Source: Saksenaea vasiformis B4078 | Taxonomy: Eukaryota; Mucoromycota; Mucoromycetes; Mucorales; Saksenaeaceae | NCBI GenBank assembly: GCA_000697055.1 | Contig: JNDT01001341.1 | Location: forward strand, 17,585 to 81,584 | Direction: 5' to 3' | Length of the DNA stretch: 64,000 nt | The notes under the pieces: model-generated | What the model was told of the DNA's origin: nothing | Databases searched by the model: none | What the model saw: the letters and a program-made list of their open reading frames with translations, nothing else | Shown: positions 34,418-47,369 of the stretch, piece after piece | Layout: each line of letters begins with the position of its first letter | How positions within the stretch are numbered: the first letter of the stretch is position 1 | Made by a program: the position numbers and the translations under genes

Positions 34418-37188
34418 TTTTTTTTTCCACGTAAGAAGATTGAAAGAAAGAAGGGCAGAGAGAAAGTAAAAAAAAGGGAGACTGCAACATGCTCATAACC
34501 TACAGTTCAGTATTTATACAGCAGACCGCGTCAACAAGCTTGATTTCAACACGAGTATCATAAAGGGGGTATGCGTAGCACAAACATCTGCAACTATTCA
34601 ACTACCTGGCATGAATCATGTTTTGCTCTCTCTCTTCCGATAGCGTAAAAAAAAGTGATTTGCTCAACCCCCGATTACTACGTCGTGCGATCAACTTTAT
34701 GCTACATCTGTCCTTTTAGCTTATTTGATCCTAAAGTCCTTCAATTTCAGTTTTTCGTGGACGAGCAATCACCTTCATGTTTATTTTATTGCTATTATTA
34801 TTTCCCCAAGATCACATCATTGTGCATCGTACAGGTTTAACGTGTCATGCCTTGATAGATAACACTAGAAAGACGTGTGAGCGAATTCAATGCTTAGCTG
34901 CAAAACAATCAAGCGACAAGATGCAGATAGTCTTGCTGTCACCCGATTTGAAAATTCTGAGAAGATTCGTAATCTACCACTTGCTACCTTATAGGTGTAA
35001 TTCATTGTCTGTGAGCAGATGTCAAGTAGGGATATCTAAACTATTTTAAAGACGACCCTGATGATGCAGTCTCTCCCGTTTTCCAAACCTCGTCTCAGTG
35101 TGCGGACCTCCCTTTCGGCCGTCAATCCCCAATCTCCGTAGGATGGAACAACGTGTTTAAACGTCCACGTGCTGGAGCTCATCACATCCACTCTCTATCT
35201 CTCTCTATGCGTTCGGTTTTGGATACCATTCCTTGTCAATTGCTATATAGCTTACTTCGTTGGTTGTTATACATATTGGTGTCAGTTGTTTCTATGGAAG
35301 ACGCAGTGTAAGATGATCATTCGCGTCATCATGGGGTAGGCTGAAAGAGGAGACTGGTTATCCCTGTAACTAAGGTAAAAGTATAACCGGAAAGGGAATG
35401 AATCACCGTAAAATAACCCCACATCTACATTGAGCGGTAGAAATCCAGCTGTTTATCTCCTATTCTGCAATGCATTGATAAGCCATGTGCCCGCTCCATG
35501 CGACATGACGGGTTTCTACACACGATGGAAAATAGACAAGCGAAAAGGTAACTGCTGGATACATAGAGCACGGATAAAACACGGAGACAAAAGGTTTTTA
35601 TATAAAAAAGGCTTTATGCCTAATTGAAGGAAAGACCGTGCTAAACAAAATAACCACGACCGATCGATCGCGCACATTCCACACGCTGTGTAACGGATGT
35701 CTCATGGATACACTAGCTGCACATCAGAGATCATATCTCTTTTTCTGAATTCAGTTAATTGGGATTAGGAGCATGAATGCTTAGTCGATTGGAGAAACGA
35801 TGCAAAATGAACCTTCTGCTGGTTCAAAACTTTAATGGACAATAAAGACGCTGTTCCTTACCGATGTGTCTCGATGACGACACTTCCTGTTATTTCACTA
35901 CTCTCCATCACCAGGTAACGACGGGTCAGGTTGTTACTATCGATGATTACACAGTATGATTAAAAAATGTGTCAGTTGATCGTTTCCGTAATGACTATTT
36001 ACAACGCATATCTTCTGTAACACTTACAGTTGTGGCGACGGGTACAGGACCTCAAATGACCAAATAAGGACATTGCTTTTGGGATTCGATCGGGTGCCTC
36101 TTAAACAAAAGTGGCATACACCCTTGTGCGGAGAAGGAATACAAGCAAAATTACCAAAAATGAAGTAGATGTGGGGGAAGACAACTGAGGCAAACCAACC
36201 AAATGGCGTCTTCTTGAAAACAGTCATTGTCTTATTTGAGTTACCATGAAGACCTCAACTAAAGCTCCTTCACCTGTATTTCCGTCAAAACTTTGAGCAC
36301 GTTATCTCAATGCATGAGTAAATTGTTTAAAGCGAGTACAACATACAAAAATAAATACAAGAAATTATTTTGTAAATATAGTCATTTTTCATGTCAGTTC
36401 TGCAACACTGCCCTTCTCCAAAAGATAAATGATTAATGATTTGATAACGCCTCGAGCGGTTGTACGTTTCAGGTTAGTTTGTGAAGAACTCAAAGTATAT
36501 GTCTGATACACTTATTTGTTACAGTAAATTGCTGCTAATTAAAACCATCTGAAACCTTGTCTTTTTATTATTATTATTATCGATGGTTAGGCAAGAAATG
36601 CGGCTGTTGCTTACACAGCATGATGTAAAAAAAAAGTGTACTGTGTTCCTTGCCTATCATGTCAAGACTATCAAACCTCTTGAACGTTCAGATCAATATG
36701 GAATATAGTTTTGGTTACGTTGATAGTATAAATTTGTGATTATCATCACAGAGTCAGAAAGATGTTTTTTTGTCTTTTTTTTACACTGATGAACTTAACT
36801 TCAGGATTTGATAGGAACGAATTAGATTACTCGTTAGTTACGTTTCGGAACTGAGTGGAAATAACCTCGAAAATAGAGTTTGTCCGGTGACCTTTTCAAG
36901 GGGAGAGTATGGCTCGTTGTAACACACGCACCTTGTGCCTTTGTGATGATCTGTTATAGCTTTGTTTCTAAAGGAATAATAATAATAAAAAGAAAAACCT
37001 GTTTGAGTAAAAGATGAGTAAAAGTCAATGTAGCCGCGGGTCAGACACTCAAATTGATGCATGCAATGGCGGAATTACAAAAGGATTATCAAAGTTTTAT
37101 CTTTGGGAATCAAACACTGAACAGTATGGAACAAAGCGATTGCTTATTATTTGTTCTCCTGGATCCGACTTTTCCGATGTAGCCATTT

Positions 37189-37219
<31 letters not shown>

Positions 37220-39245
37220 TAACAACAACAGAATACTGTAAAAAAGAAAACGTGATTTCTATTTTTATTCGTTACGTAGGTAAACTATGTTGGTTCAGGA
37301 ACGCAGATAACTGTGTGTACGGAATGTTTAGAACAACGTACGCTAAACAAAGCGTGCCAAGGTTCTGAAAATCACTCGTTCGTCCTGGCGCAATTCAGTC
37401 GTTTGCTGTTGGATACTTTTCGATCTCCGAGGTATCGACGGTTTGGGACGGGAAATCCCGAAAAGGATTCATTGAACCCCCCAAATCTTTTCCACTTCTC
37501 CAAATTTGGATTGCTCCCTTCGGACTACTAAAATTTGCTATCTCCTGAAGCTTTTACCATTCAAACATGCTATCCATACGCTTGCTAGTGTCGCCCAAAG
37601 ACTTCTACCTCCTTAGAATTCCTGGGAATTCATGTGAAAGTTCGTATCAGAAGCGAAGAAGCAGTACCTCGTTGGACCTTTCAACTTCGCAGTCGTGAAC
37701 GAAGCGGCACAAATGGTGGCAACCAGCTGATCGATGGCGCTCATTCCTCCCATTGGCAAGGCCCATGACCATCGATTCAACATCAAGCCAACACAATTAC
37801 TCTGAAGCAAACTTATACACGTTTATTCATAGACATCATTAGACGCCTCGAAGAAAAAACGGCACTAAGTCTTCTGGAGTCTCGGGATGTGCGCCTATTT
37901 TCAATTATGAATAACATATGAAAGGAGATGGATGTAGTCCAACGGTTCCTAATATAATATATTTGTTCAAACCACACATCTCTTTAGGACATGTGCCCTT
38001 ATGAACGCGTCTGTCACATAGGAAATGCGAAACCACATTCTATGCCCTACATCATATCAAACATATTCCGGTAACAATCTTGCATGGAAGTGAATGACGC
38101 TTTGGTCAATGTGTTGAATATATAAACGTTTGACAAGTGTCGCGGCAGATACAGCTATGAGCATTCGTCGAGGAGCTTTTGGCGACATTATTCATTTTCT
38201 CAGGTACCAAAGTTGCGGCTGCCATTGGCCAATGCCTTTAACCTGTAAACTTCCACTTTCAGTTATGGCGGGCCTTGTATGATTTTCAGACGAATAAATC
38301 GTGTCTCGCTAGCGATCAAGATTTCACGGTATGTCACTCGTCGAGTTGACTGCACAATTACGACAAATTGTGGCGAAATTTGATCATTCGTCTTTGTGTT
38401 ATTTGTGATGTGCTTTGGTCCGCTCAAGTCAGCCCATACCCGGCAGTCCTTCTTTCTCCATGTTCGCATTGGCTGATGCTGATCGTAGAAAAGGACACGT
38501 CGGCGTACCTTTGCACTTAACTTATTAAGAAAATGAGAACAATGGCTCGTTGTGCAGGATAGAAGACTTAGCGGGGCAGACCATATTCTCCTTATGAACA
38601 GAGAAATATCGAACAGGATTGTCTCTCAATTTGCAACATTGCTAGCATCCATTAACCCTTCTTCCAATAAATCCGTAGCATCAACAGTGGGAGTCGCTTT
38701 TAAGTGGTTAAAGACATGTTTGAAAAGCTGGACTTGTTTACATCATTTTGCATCGTAAGATGTGTCTATTAAGGCGCTCCGATAAAGCCGTGGCTCCCAA
38801 GGATATGATACCGGCTTTTGTGTAAAAAAGGTTGAGCTTTCATGCAGCAGGCCAAGAACACCGGTATTATTTCTTAATTCTGGTTGATCATGCCACTTCT
38901 GGTGAAATGACCTGAGACCATTTTCACGTAATAGATGAACCTGCTTTTCTTGCAGGTATGCATGGAAAAAGATTTGATACGAAAAAGCCAATAACCCAAA
39001 TTTGGATATGCGGAAAATGTTTTGGGGGGACTTCTCCAGAAAAATGTGGACTTCGGGTAGTCTTGACTTTAAAGCACCGATAAAGTTATGTGGGGCAAGA
39101 CGGTCACTTTTGAATATCCGCCACTACATTATTTACCCCGCGTTTTTTCGTCCATCCTTTTTTTTACCCGTTTCCGCTTTTCCCCAGCAGAGAGAAAGAG
39201 ACCTGAAGGGCCCATTTTATTGATCTTGTTCTTTTTTATTTTGTA
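34418..39245. other. 4.8-kb gene-poor region
   Basis: No gene can be supported. ORFs are 90 codons or less and scattered. The stretch 37600-38500 has broken protein-like sequence on both strands that I cannot assign. The last 150 bp (T-rich with CT tracts) probably hold the CSL promoter and 5' UTR. No RNA gene was recognised. Confidence 0.5.
37192..37219. repeat. (CA)14 microsatellite
   Basis: An uninterrupted CA dinucleotide run of about 28 bp within gene-poor DNA. Confidence 0.95.
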
Positions 39246-42200
39246 ATGGCACAGTATCCATCCTCAACGATGCCTACGTGCGTTACGCAACTGCCATCTG
39301 TTGACAATGAAAAGGAACAACAACATCACCCAATGTTTCAAAGTTGGTCGACGGGAGTGCCTTGTGCCATGTCTTTGGACTATCATCAGGAGGCGGTACC
39401 TGTGCACCAATCAGATGATGTCTCGGCGTCGTCGTCGTCGTCATTGTTGTCCTCCTCTTCATCAACGCCTCCCACTTGGGTAACATCACCCCCAAACGAA
39501 TTACAGATGTTACGGGACGAGCCGATGCGAGACATGAACATGGATGCGTCCTTTCTGGAGCAAATGTTACAACCGACATTCGATCCAATGACAACAGCAG
39601 TGTCAGAACCATCTAATTTTGTGTTTCATTATGACCCTGCCGCCGCAGATCAACAGCAACAACAGCGGATTGACGCGGCTGCACAGTCGTTTATGATGCC
39701 TTACAGCACAACTTCATCGACAATGACTACATCTGCGAGTAACCATTCTCTTTCGTTTTTGGACTCAATCAAGGAAGAAAAGCCATCCGATGAAGCGTTT
39801 GATTTCTATAAACTCACCACCAGCAAGGCTCACACGATGTCATTCTATCCCTCCGAACTTGTTGTGGTAGGTGAGGATTTTATTTCCCATGAAAATAAAC
39901 AAAGGAAAGAAAAAGAGATACCCACACACCCACACACATACATATATATACCTTTCTTTTTCTTCTTTCTTTATTCTTTATAATGATGATGATGGTTGTT
40001 GACTTTACGCTTTCCTTGTTATAAAAAAGATGCCCGAAAACAAGCCATGGGAAGCAGACAAAAATTTGATGCCATCAACAATGCCAGACATGTCTCTTCC
40101 AGTGGTGCCGTCTCCACCAACATCGCCTAATGCTTCCTGTACTTCAACCGACTCATCACCAGCGATCACACCGATGTATGGGGCCATTTCCAACCTTTCG
40201 ATTCGCTCAAACATGCCACTCGCTATTCATCAGGGTTCGTACCTGACGAAACCAGGTATTCTTAGTCCACCACCGCTATCTTCAGGTGACAATGAACGAA
40301 ACGGCATGTACGGTCAGGAAGGAGACCACTTTTCTATGGATTTCCATCGAGCTAGTCTAAAAGCAACAGCAGCCACAGCGAGAGTGAGACAAAGTGCTGC
40401 CCACGCGACCAAAATGAAACCATGGATCCAGAATTATCTCCAAGCTCCGGATCCTATCGCCATCGGCGAACGCCTTGTCATTGTCATGGTAATATTTTAT
40501 CCTTGGTCATGTGGCCCTTCGATTTATCTTAATTTATCTTTTTTTTGTCCATAGACAAGCAAAGTAGCGCAAAAAAGTTATGGCACTGAGAAAAGGTGAT
40601 TAAAAGAACGACTAGGCTATGCAGGGAAAGGTCTCATTTTTTTTTCCTGTTAGGTTTTTGTGTCCACCTCCAACGACACTTCTTGTTGGTCCGTCCTGGT
40701 GGCCACAGCCTTCTTTGGACGGTAACCTGTTACAGGATCAGACCGCGGCGGATGGTGGGTCTGTTAAGCTCACCATCTCCATCGCGGGTGAGTCGACATC
40801 GCAAACAGGTCAGGTGGAATGGTATACCGCTTCAGGCGCCAAGGTGGGACAGACCGGCACATTCAAGTCTCAGCCGCAACAAGAGGGTCATCATAGCCGG
40901 TTCCGGGGCTCGGACTCGAAAAATGACAGTGGTGATTGGTTCCACAACCAACAGCAGGAACCTGTCACAGCGGGCAAATGTGTATCCAAGCATCTGTATA
41001 TTAATGACGCGGACGAGAAACGAAAACGTGTTGAATGTCTTGTACGTGTCCAACTCGCCAACGGCCGCTTCCTGGGGACCCTCGCCAGTCGAGGCATCAA
41101 AGTCATTAGCAAGCCAAGCAAAAAACGTCAGAGTGTTAAGAACATGGAATGTAAGTTCTTTCCACCAGTTTTATGTTTTCTCACGCCACGTATTCGACAG
41201 TGTGTATCCATCATGGAAGTATGGTCTCTTTGTTTAACCGTATCCGGTCACAAACAGTGTCGACAAAATATCTTGGCGTTTCAACAGCCCGCTTCGCTTA
41301 CCCCGGTCAGCCCCAAGCAACCAGCAAGAGCAACAACGAAGGCACTTGCTTTGTCGCCCGCACTGATTCATGGGATCCTTTTATTATCTGGATTGTCGAT
41401 ACAGCGCGATCAAGTGGTGAACGTAATGCAAACGAAACTGCAGAAGATTATATCGGTCATAACACCTTCCTTCGCAATGTACCTTACCCCCCCCCGCCGG
41501 CAGTGGCGTTAAAAAATCCTACCAACGAACCGATAGCTATTCATTACAACCAGCATGTTGTACTTCAATGCTTGACCACCGGCCTAGTCAGTCCTGTAAT
41601 GATTATTCGTCGGGTGGACAAAGCATCCACCGTTTTCGGCGGCTCTCGGAGCTTGGACGATAGTATGGCGTGTGGTGGTGAATGCGGCGATGAAACGTTA
41701 GGCGACCCCGTATCACAGCTGCATAAAATTGCCCTTCAGATTGTTCAAGATCCACTACAGGCAGCGCAGCATCGCAACCAGAAAAGCTTTCACCCCTCTT
41801 CCAGCGCCAATATCGTCGATGGAATGATGGAATCCCTGATGCCACGATCTGTACATCCCGCCACCTATCTTGCATGTCTCAACGATATGGTCGGTATGCA
41901 TAAAAGCACAGAGCAACGACGCCCCATCGAACCCACCATCCGGGAACAGTTTGCCTACGATCCTTCTTGTGGTCAAGGTGGCGGTGGCAAAGCTGTCCGC
42001 AAACGACGCGTATCGGCCAATGCACCTGATCATCTTCTTATTCCCCCACGCAAACTCGTTTCATCCACGTCGCTTACAAGCCTGCAAGAATCGGGAAAAT
42101 CACGGGCAACAACTGATCTCGGTATTCGACGACGAGTGAATAGCGTGAACGAGCAAGGCGGTCTATATTATGAAAATGACCATCTCTTTACGCGAGCACG

Positions 42201-42703
42201 ATCCGCATCGATTCCTGATGCTCGAAGATTCGATATGAATACGACGAATCCACTAGCAGGATACGGTGCCTACTGGTCAGAAGACGTATCCGACGCTGCT
42301 GTTTGGACAATTGTCGGCACAAGTAAGTCAATTCTTTTTGTTATGTTGTTTCTGGTACTAATGCCTCTTTCAAGGTTGTGTGATCCATCGATTTTTGGTA
42401 CCTGACGAAGCAACGACAGGACCTTTTTCAGCTTCATCAACCCTGTTTCCTTCCTTATCCTATTACACGTTGAATACGTCCGGTACAAAAGAGCAAATAC
42501 TTTCATTGCATGGAGAATATTTCTCCAGAGATCTCCAAATCTGGTTTGGCGATGTCAAGGCACCCTACACAGAATATCGAAGTCGTGAGCATCTTATTTG
42601 CGGCGTTCCTCAGGGTGGAATGCCACGATTCCCGGTTCCCATCTTGCTGGTCAGAGGGGACGGTGTGATTATCAAAACGGATAAGATGTTTCCATCTCAT
42701 TAG
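39246..42703 (+). CDS. CSL-family (CBF1/Su(H)/LAG-1) transcription factor
   Basis: Sequence-specific nuclear factor; in animals it is the DNA-binding end of Notch signalling, but fungi lack Notch and their CSL proteins regulate adhesion and the cell cycle. A long disordered, Gln/Ser-rich N-terminus (39246-40380) precedes the core. The N-terminal Rel-like domain includes VAQKSYGTEKR|FLCPPPTTLL (across an intron near 40595-40650), LYINDADEKRKRVECLV and KVISKPSKKRQSVKN. The beta-trefoil domain has SLFNRIRSQTVSTKYL, with the conserved DNA-contacting Arg/Gln, then CFVARTDSWDPFIIWIVD and DDPVSQLHK-like DPVSQLHKIAL. A roughly 180-residue insertion (41750-42270) separates this from SDAAVWTIVGT. The C-terminal IPT/TIG domain has LQIWFGDVKAPYTEYRS, ending MFPSH at 42703. 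Large insertions are typical of fungal CSLs. About six exons with short introns. Confidence 0.95.
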
Positions 42704-43738
42704 TTTATACTATCATTTGTTCCTTTTGCTTGTTTATTTTTTTAACCACCCTTTCCTTCTTTTTCATTTACTTTTCTCCACCTTCCCCTCAAAACGAAAA
42801 AGTTCCCAGTATGATTCCTTTCCTTGTATCTATGGATGACTCCTCTTTTCTTCCTTTTTCTATTTGTGAAAAAAAACCACCTTATGTACGCACGGCGACT
42901 TCCTTTTTATCTGTACTTTATTATACTTCTTTTTTCTTCTTCGTCCTCCTTACATGAACCCCCATGCCATGTTACTGTAAAACAATAAATCCAACCTCCA
43001 TATGATAGCGGCTTCCACAGAAGAAAGAAACTAGAAACGGAATCGACACATCATGTTCATGGTAGTTACGCATTATTCGGATCAGAAATTGTTGCTACGT
43101 AGTTTACCAGGGTGTGTTGGTAAGTCGATCCGTATTCCGCTGGTTTATGCAGAAAGGCAAAATTTATGCAGCATTTTTGCACCGTCTGATACCTTTTGGC
43201 ATTACGATTGCTATTACGATAGAGATGTACCATGACTATCCTTAAACCGTGGCACCATTCCAAGCTATGAAATTCAGAAACAGATAACCAAATAACACCA
43301 TGTTCTCACTTCCGTATGGACGATTGATAGTAATTCCAACGCTTCTGCCTTTAACAACACAAGCATCTTGTACGCCGTGACACAGTCTATTTTGTGCATG
43401 GTATATTTGTGCTGGTTGGGGAAAAATTCTGACCTGATGTGCCATTGGTTGACATGTCACCATGTGAAATTTGAATTGGATGCCTTCGATAACAGGCTGC
43501 ATAGTTCTTATTTTTTTTCTTTTTGAAAAACTAACATCAGGATCACCTTGAAGATATCCAGAGACTCCGTTAGTGACACAAAGAAGAGCGGAGGAAAACA
43601 TAAAAACCCAGCAAGACCAGAGAAAAAAAGCTACAACGGCTGATGAATGCAGTAAACATATGTTATTTGTACAGCATGCGAAATTGATATGTCAGTTTTT
43701 TTTCCAATATACAAGAAGATCAGCGAACGCATACGTTA
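42704..43738. other. Convergent intergenic region
   Basis: Contains the CSL 3' UTR (pyrimidine-rich 42720-42940) and the 3' end of the minus-strand neighbour. The short ORFs on both strands, including 43242-43601 minus, are not recognisable. The 43692-43928 ORF is a shadow of the neighbour's last exon. Confidence 0.5.
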
Positions 43739-45150
43739 TCAATAGAGTCTTGCTTTTGGGAACGCACGAGCTCCGGCATATCCGATGATTCCAACGTACT
43801 GCAAGTCGATATTTTCCGAATCGTATTCTGCTCGAAGCAACTTGATCAAAACGTATTTTCCAGATCTGAAACATGTGGCCTCGTTGAAATGCAATGAAAT
43901 CATCACTACAATCCCTTTTTTCTTTCATTTCCTTTTCTTTTTACCTGTCCTTTAAATCTACCGTTACTTGCTTGTCATTGGATACCCTGAACCATGCCAC
44001 TGGATCTGTGTCATCTTGATTGTTACTACGAGACATGTACTGTTCGTAATCTTTTCTGGTAAAATGGTCGAATGTTTTTGTATCTGAAAGGTACAAAGGT
44101 CAGGCGGACAAGAGAAAAAAATTTCTGATATGAAACCCTACTTTCAACATCGATCATATCATGTGAAATAAATATCATGCCTTCCTTGCCTAAATACATC
44201 CTTTTTGTCAGGTCATACTTTTTTGTCAACTTTGCACTTACATGGTGCTGTGAAACTGGTGTGATGACGAGAATATGATAATGAAAAAAAGGAAGGGAAG
44301 TGCTTCAGTTTCAGATGCTTCCATTTGCAAAACATTACCCATGTTGTGGCGATTTGATTACTATTTGCGATACTACACAGCTTCGATCTGTCGTTAAGCC
44401 GCTTTCCAGCCATCCACAATACTTTAACAAGATATTAATGGTGCCATTTCTCCCGGAACTATGCAAGATCAGTGGTCTGTGCGCAACATCAATGTTTTTC
44501 ATTGATTTACCAGTAGACACTACTGTCATTGCGTAAAATGTTCTCAACACCATAGTAGGAACTGATTAAGGAGAGACAAAATGGAAAGAGTAGGGGTGTG
44601 CGTTCATATAAAGTACCATTGTTAGGGGGTTTCATGGTAAAAAACCAAGTAAGACACATCTTTACCTGTACCGTCCACCATCATCCATAATGACCTCGAA
44701 ATCGAGTAAAGAATTGTCTGATTTTGTGCGTTGCGATGTACTCCTTCCGCAAAGGGATGACAGATCCACTGCCGCCTCGGTGACACAATTATGATTATTG
44801 TGTAGCAATTCACGATTTATTTGGTCATGCCTGTTATCCTCTTCAGACTCAAACTGAGTCTCTGGACGAGAAAAAGGGTCTTGCCGTCGTAACCTAGGAA
44901 TGCGAGGTGTATGACGAAGTGCTCGTTCTCGCAATGACGCTCGGCTATAACGTGATTGAGGCAGAGGAAGTGGTGGCGATGGTAGCAATGAAGCCGACGA
45001 AATCAAGCTAGGACTTGGATTGCTTTCGCTTTGCGAGTGAGCGTTGTCTTCTTCCTCAAGCACAGCATGTGTACCGTTTGGAGAAGAAAAGAAAGTAATC
45101 GATAATGGTCTGCTCCTTTCAAAGGTAGAATAAGAAGCTGTAGGTGACAT
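43739..45150 (-). CDS. Conserved protein with putative galactose-binding-like C-terminal domain
   Basis: Start 45150 (MSPTASYSTFERS). The first exon encodes about 155 residues of disordered Ser/Pro/Arg-rich sequence ending FEVIMDDGGRYS. Small exons then join in frame to a compact domain: YYGVENILRNDSSVYCSGRN, ILLKYCGWLESG, CVVSQIVIKSPQHGFTAPC, KEGMIFISHDMID, KTFDHFTRKDYEQYM, DPVAWFRVSNDKQVTVDL, SGKYVLIKLLRAEYDSENID and LQYVGIIGYAGARAFPKARLY-stop. The pattern (V-N-L/D-SVYC start, beta-rich core, KYV-IKLLR... ID-QYVG end) looks like a discoidin/APC10-type jelly-roll fold. I infer a beta-sandwich binding domain. I cannot name the family and the role is unknown. Six introns of 45-100 nt were needed, all GT-AG. 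The downstream neighbour is chorismate mutase, whose stop lies 139 bp upstream of this start. Confidence 0.75.
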
Positions 45151-45288
45151 TGTTACCAGACACAACCAAATAGAGGAAAAGAAGAAGAAGAAGAAGAAAT
45201 ATAATATGTATTTAAAAAAAAGGAGGAAGAGAAAAGGTTAAATGGCACACAGTTCAATATGGAAGCAAATGCGTCGTGACTGGTTTAT
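45151..45288. other. Short intergenic region between tandem minus-strand genes
   Basis: Only 138 bp between the chorismate mutase stop and the start of the next minus-strand gene. A purine-rich GAAGAAGAA run (about 45180-45200) sits in the presumed 5' UTR/promoter of the downstream gene. Confidence 0.6.
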
Positions 45289-46263
45289 TCATGCACTTGT
45301 ACCTCTGCGAATCAAGTACTGCACTTCCACTTCTTTTGTTAAGGGTATCACCCATCGTTCATAGAGTTCTACAACTGCTTCGACAGGGATACGCAAAAGG
45401 GCACTTGTTCCTTCTTGCTCCTGATCTAATGTTTGTCCATAGACAAGTGCTTTTCTTCGAAGACGATCCAATAATTTCTTTTCCACTTCTCTGTTTGTTA
45501 ACAATTCGTAGATGCCTTGTCGATCATTGGCTGCTGCCAAACGGGTGTATTCCTCTGGGTTTGATCGAAACTTTGACTCCGCAATAAATTTACCTGATAC
45601 GAAAAAGATAAGATAAAACGAAAATCGGGAGTGGAGCTTCTTTACCATAATGGATGCGTCGGCTCAACGCCTGAAGGCATTCTATATCCTTTGTAGCTGA
45701 ACTTCCATAATTGCTATCGTCCCTATCCTGACAAATCACTGGAACAATCGACTCGATGTACATCTTTAGAATATCGCTGTTCACATTAATATCGTTTGGG
45801 AACAAAAATTTTGGATAATCGATGGCTGGCAGGATGGGCTCGGGTAAAGGTGATGTAAAAGCGTATTCATCAGGACTATGGTACATTTAGCAATGAGAAC
45901 GGATCGAAGGACCCCTACAAACCTTGTGTATCTGCGCACCTTTGCTAGAACAAGAAGACTGAGCCGAAATATGTCATTCTGCCTATCAACCTACCATGGA
46001 CCTTCTCCGTTTCCCATAAGAAAAATTCCAGGAAACTTCGTTCACCTGTCGCCCCATTGAACTGCAATGATCCGGGAGTATAGATGCATTTGTTATGAGC
46101 AAACTGGGCACGTTCAATGAGAGCTGCATCGTGATTTAGAAGATCGCTCCTCGCAAGTAACAATCATTATATAGCTACCGAAAATAATAGTGTCTTCCAA
46201 TCGCACTAGTGTGGTTCGTAATTTGTCGAGGGTGAAGGGATCTTCAGCTGTAAAGTTGCTCAT
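45289..46263 (-). CDS. ARO7: Chorismate mutase (AroQ, fungal allosteric type)
   Basis: Converts chorismate to prephenate, the committed step to phenylalanine and tyrosine. Start 46263 (MSNFTAEDPFTLDKLRTTL). Five exons join in frame: ALIERAQFAHNKCIY, FNGATGERSFLEFFLWETEKVHAKVRRY, TSPDEYAFTSPLPEPILP, MYIESIVPVICQDRDDSNYG, LQALSRRIHYGKFIAESKF, then the last exon GTSALLRIPVEAVVELYERW with PLTKEVEVQYLIRRG. The ERxxF, KVRRY, LSRRIHYGKFVAE-type and TKEVEVxYL blocks match yeast Aro7, including active-site Thr/Glu equivalents in PLTKEVE (yeast T242, E246). Length is about 265 residues, close to yeast (256). In yeast the enzyme is activated by Trp and inhibited by Tyr; similar allostery is likely here, but the effector residues were not checked one by one. 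Confidence 0.95.
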
Positions 46264-47170
46264 GATTCTAAACAAAACGTCTTAAGAAGCAAAACCACGC
46301 GGAGCGCGTCGGTGCTCCCTTTTTTAATTTCGTCTTTTTTCAGCAGCCCGATTGGTCTTGCGGCCGTTTATCCACTGGGCTTTTCATCCGGCAGCAACTC
46401 CGATATCAGACAGCTTGAACAAACGTAGTCGACCACAAACAAGAGGGACGTTAGGAACCTGTTTCTTATACTTAAGCTATTGATGAACAGGTTTGCAAGT
46501 CATCTTTCTAGAAGATCTCGGTTTATTGCCGAAGATCAACTTTGCGTCTGAATGATCACAATACGGTACACCAGCGGTGACCGCGTCCTGACACCGACTT
46601 GCTAGGAAGAAATGTATCCCTCCTTTTTCCTTGCTTCAATATTAGAAAGCCCAGCTAATAACATCTGGCTATCCAAATCCTCCCTTTCTTTGCCATATGG
46701 AGCTACCACCACCAATGCCGGTATAATATGAGAATATCCTCGTGCATTTTGCTGTTGTAGTGAAATGTACACCTTTCACGGCTGCAGGTCTATAGGTAGT
46801 GATGAATGACGGATGATACACTAACTGATCTCCTTTGCTTTGCCGGAATTATAGTTTCTATTTCCGCGCAATTCTTTCTTGTATCCGGGCGTTGCGCTTA
46901 TTTGTTATCAGATTATTGTGAACCATCAGGGTGACCATCTACTCCGCTTCATAGCGATTGGAGGTAGGTCAGGGATCGTCATGGTCTAATGCTACAACGA
47001 TCTCCGCCTTCATCTTTTGTCTAAGCATTTGTCAGTTTCAGCTAAGCCCACGCCTTCCTCTTCTTTTCCATAAAATAGTCTCAGCACTATCTAGCCCTGT
47101 GCTAAGGAAGGAATCGAATATGGGTTTATTTGTATGGAAATCGGCAACAAGTTCATAGCTTGGTTACATC
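46264..47170. other. Intergenic region
   Basis: The chorismate mutase promoter is presumably in the first 200 bp. The rest is AT-rich without a recognisable gene and leads into the repeat complex. Confidence 0.5.
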
Positions 47171-47335
47171 ACTTTGGCCCCTCGATATGATAGAGGCAAA
47201 ATTCATGTAGATCGTATTATTCATGGTTAGTAAATCGGATTAGTATGCGGAAATCAGTTTAGCCCTAAGGGCATTTTCCTGACATTTACGGATAAAGCAC
47301 ACCGTGCAATAATATGTGGCGCCAGGAGAAGGTAG
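47170..47335 (-). repeat. Repeat family 1 tail, inverted fragment
   Basis: The block GATAGAGGCAAAATTCATGT, CATGGTTAGTAAAT and CCCTAAGGGCATT corresponds to the reverse complement of the family 1 tail, and it closely matches 59385-59480, which lies in the same inverted orientation relative to copy D. Confidence 0.55.
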
Positions 47336-47369
47336 GAGGCTAGCTTCTGGGAGCGGTCAATTTGCAGGA

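Noticed and set aside
40596..41237. ORF of 213 codons over the CSL gene
   Set aside because: Alternative frame of the CSL Rel-like exon; the other frame carries the conserved residues.
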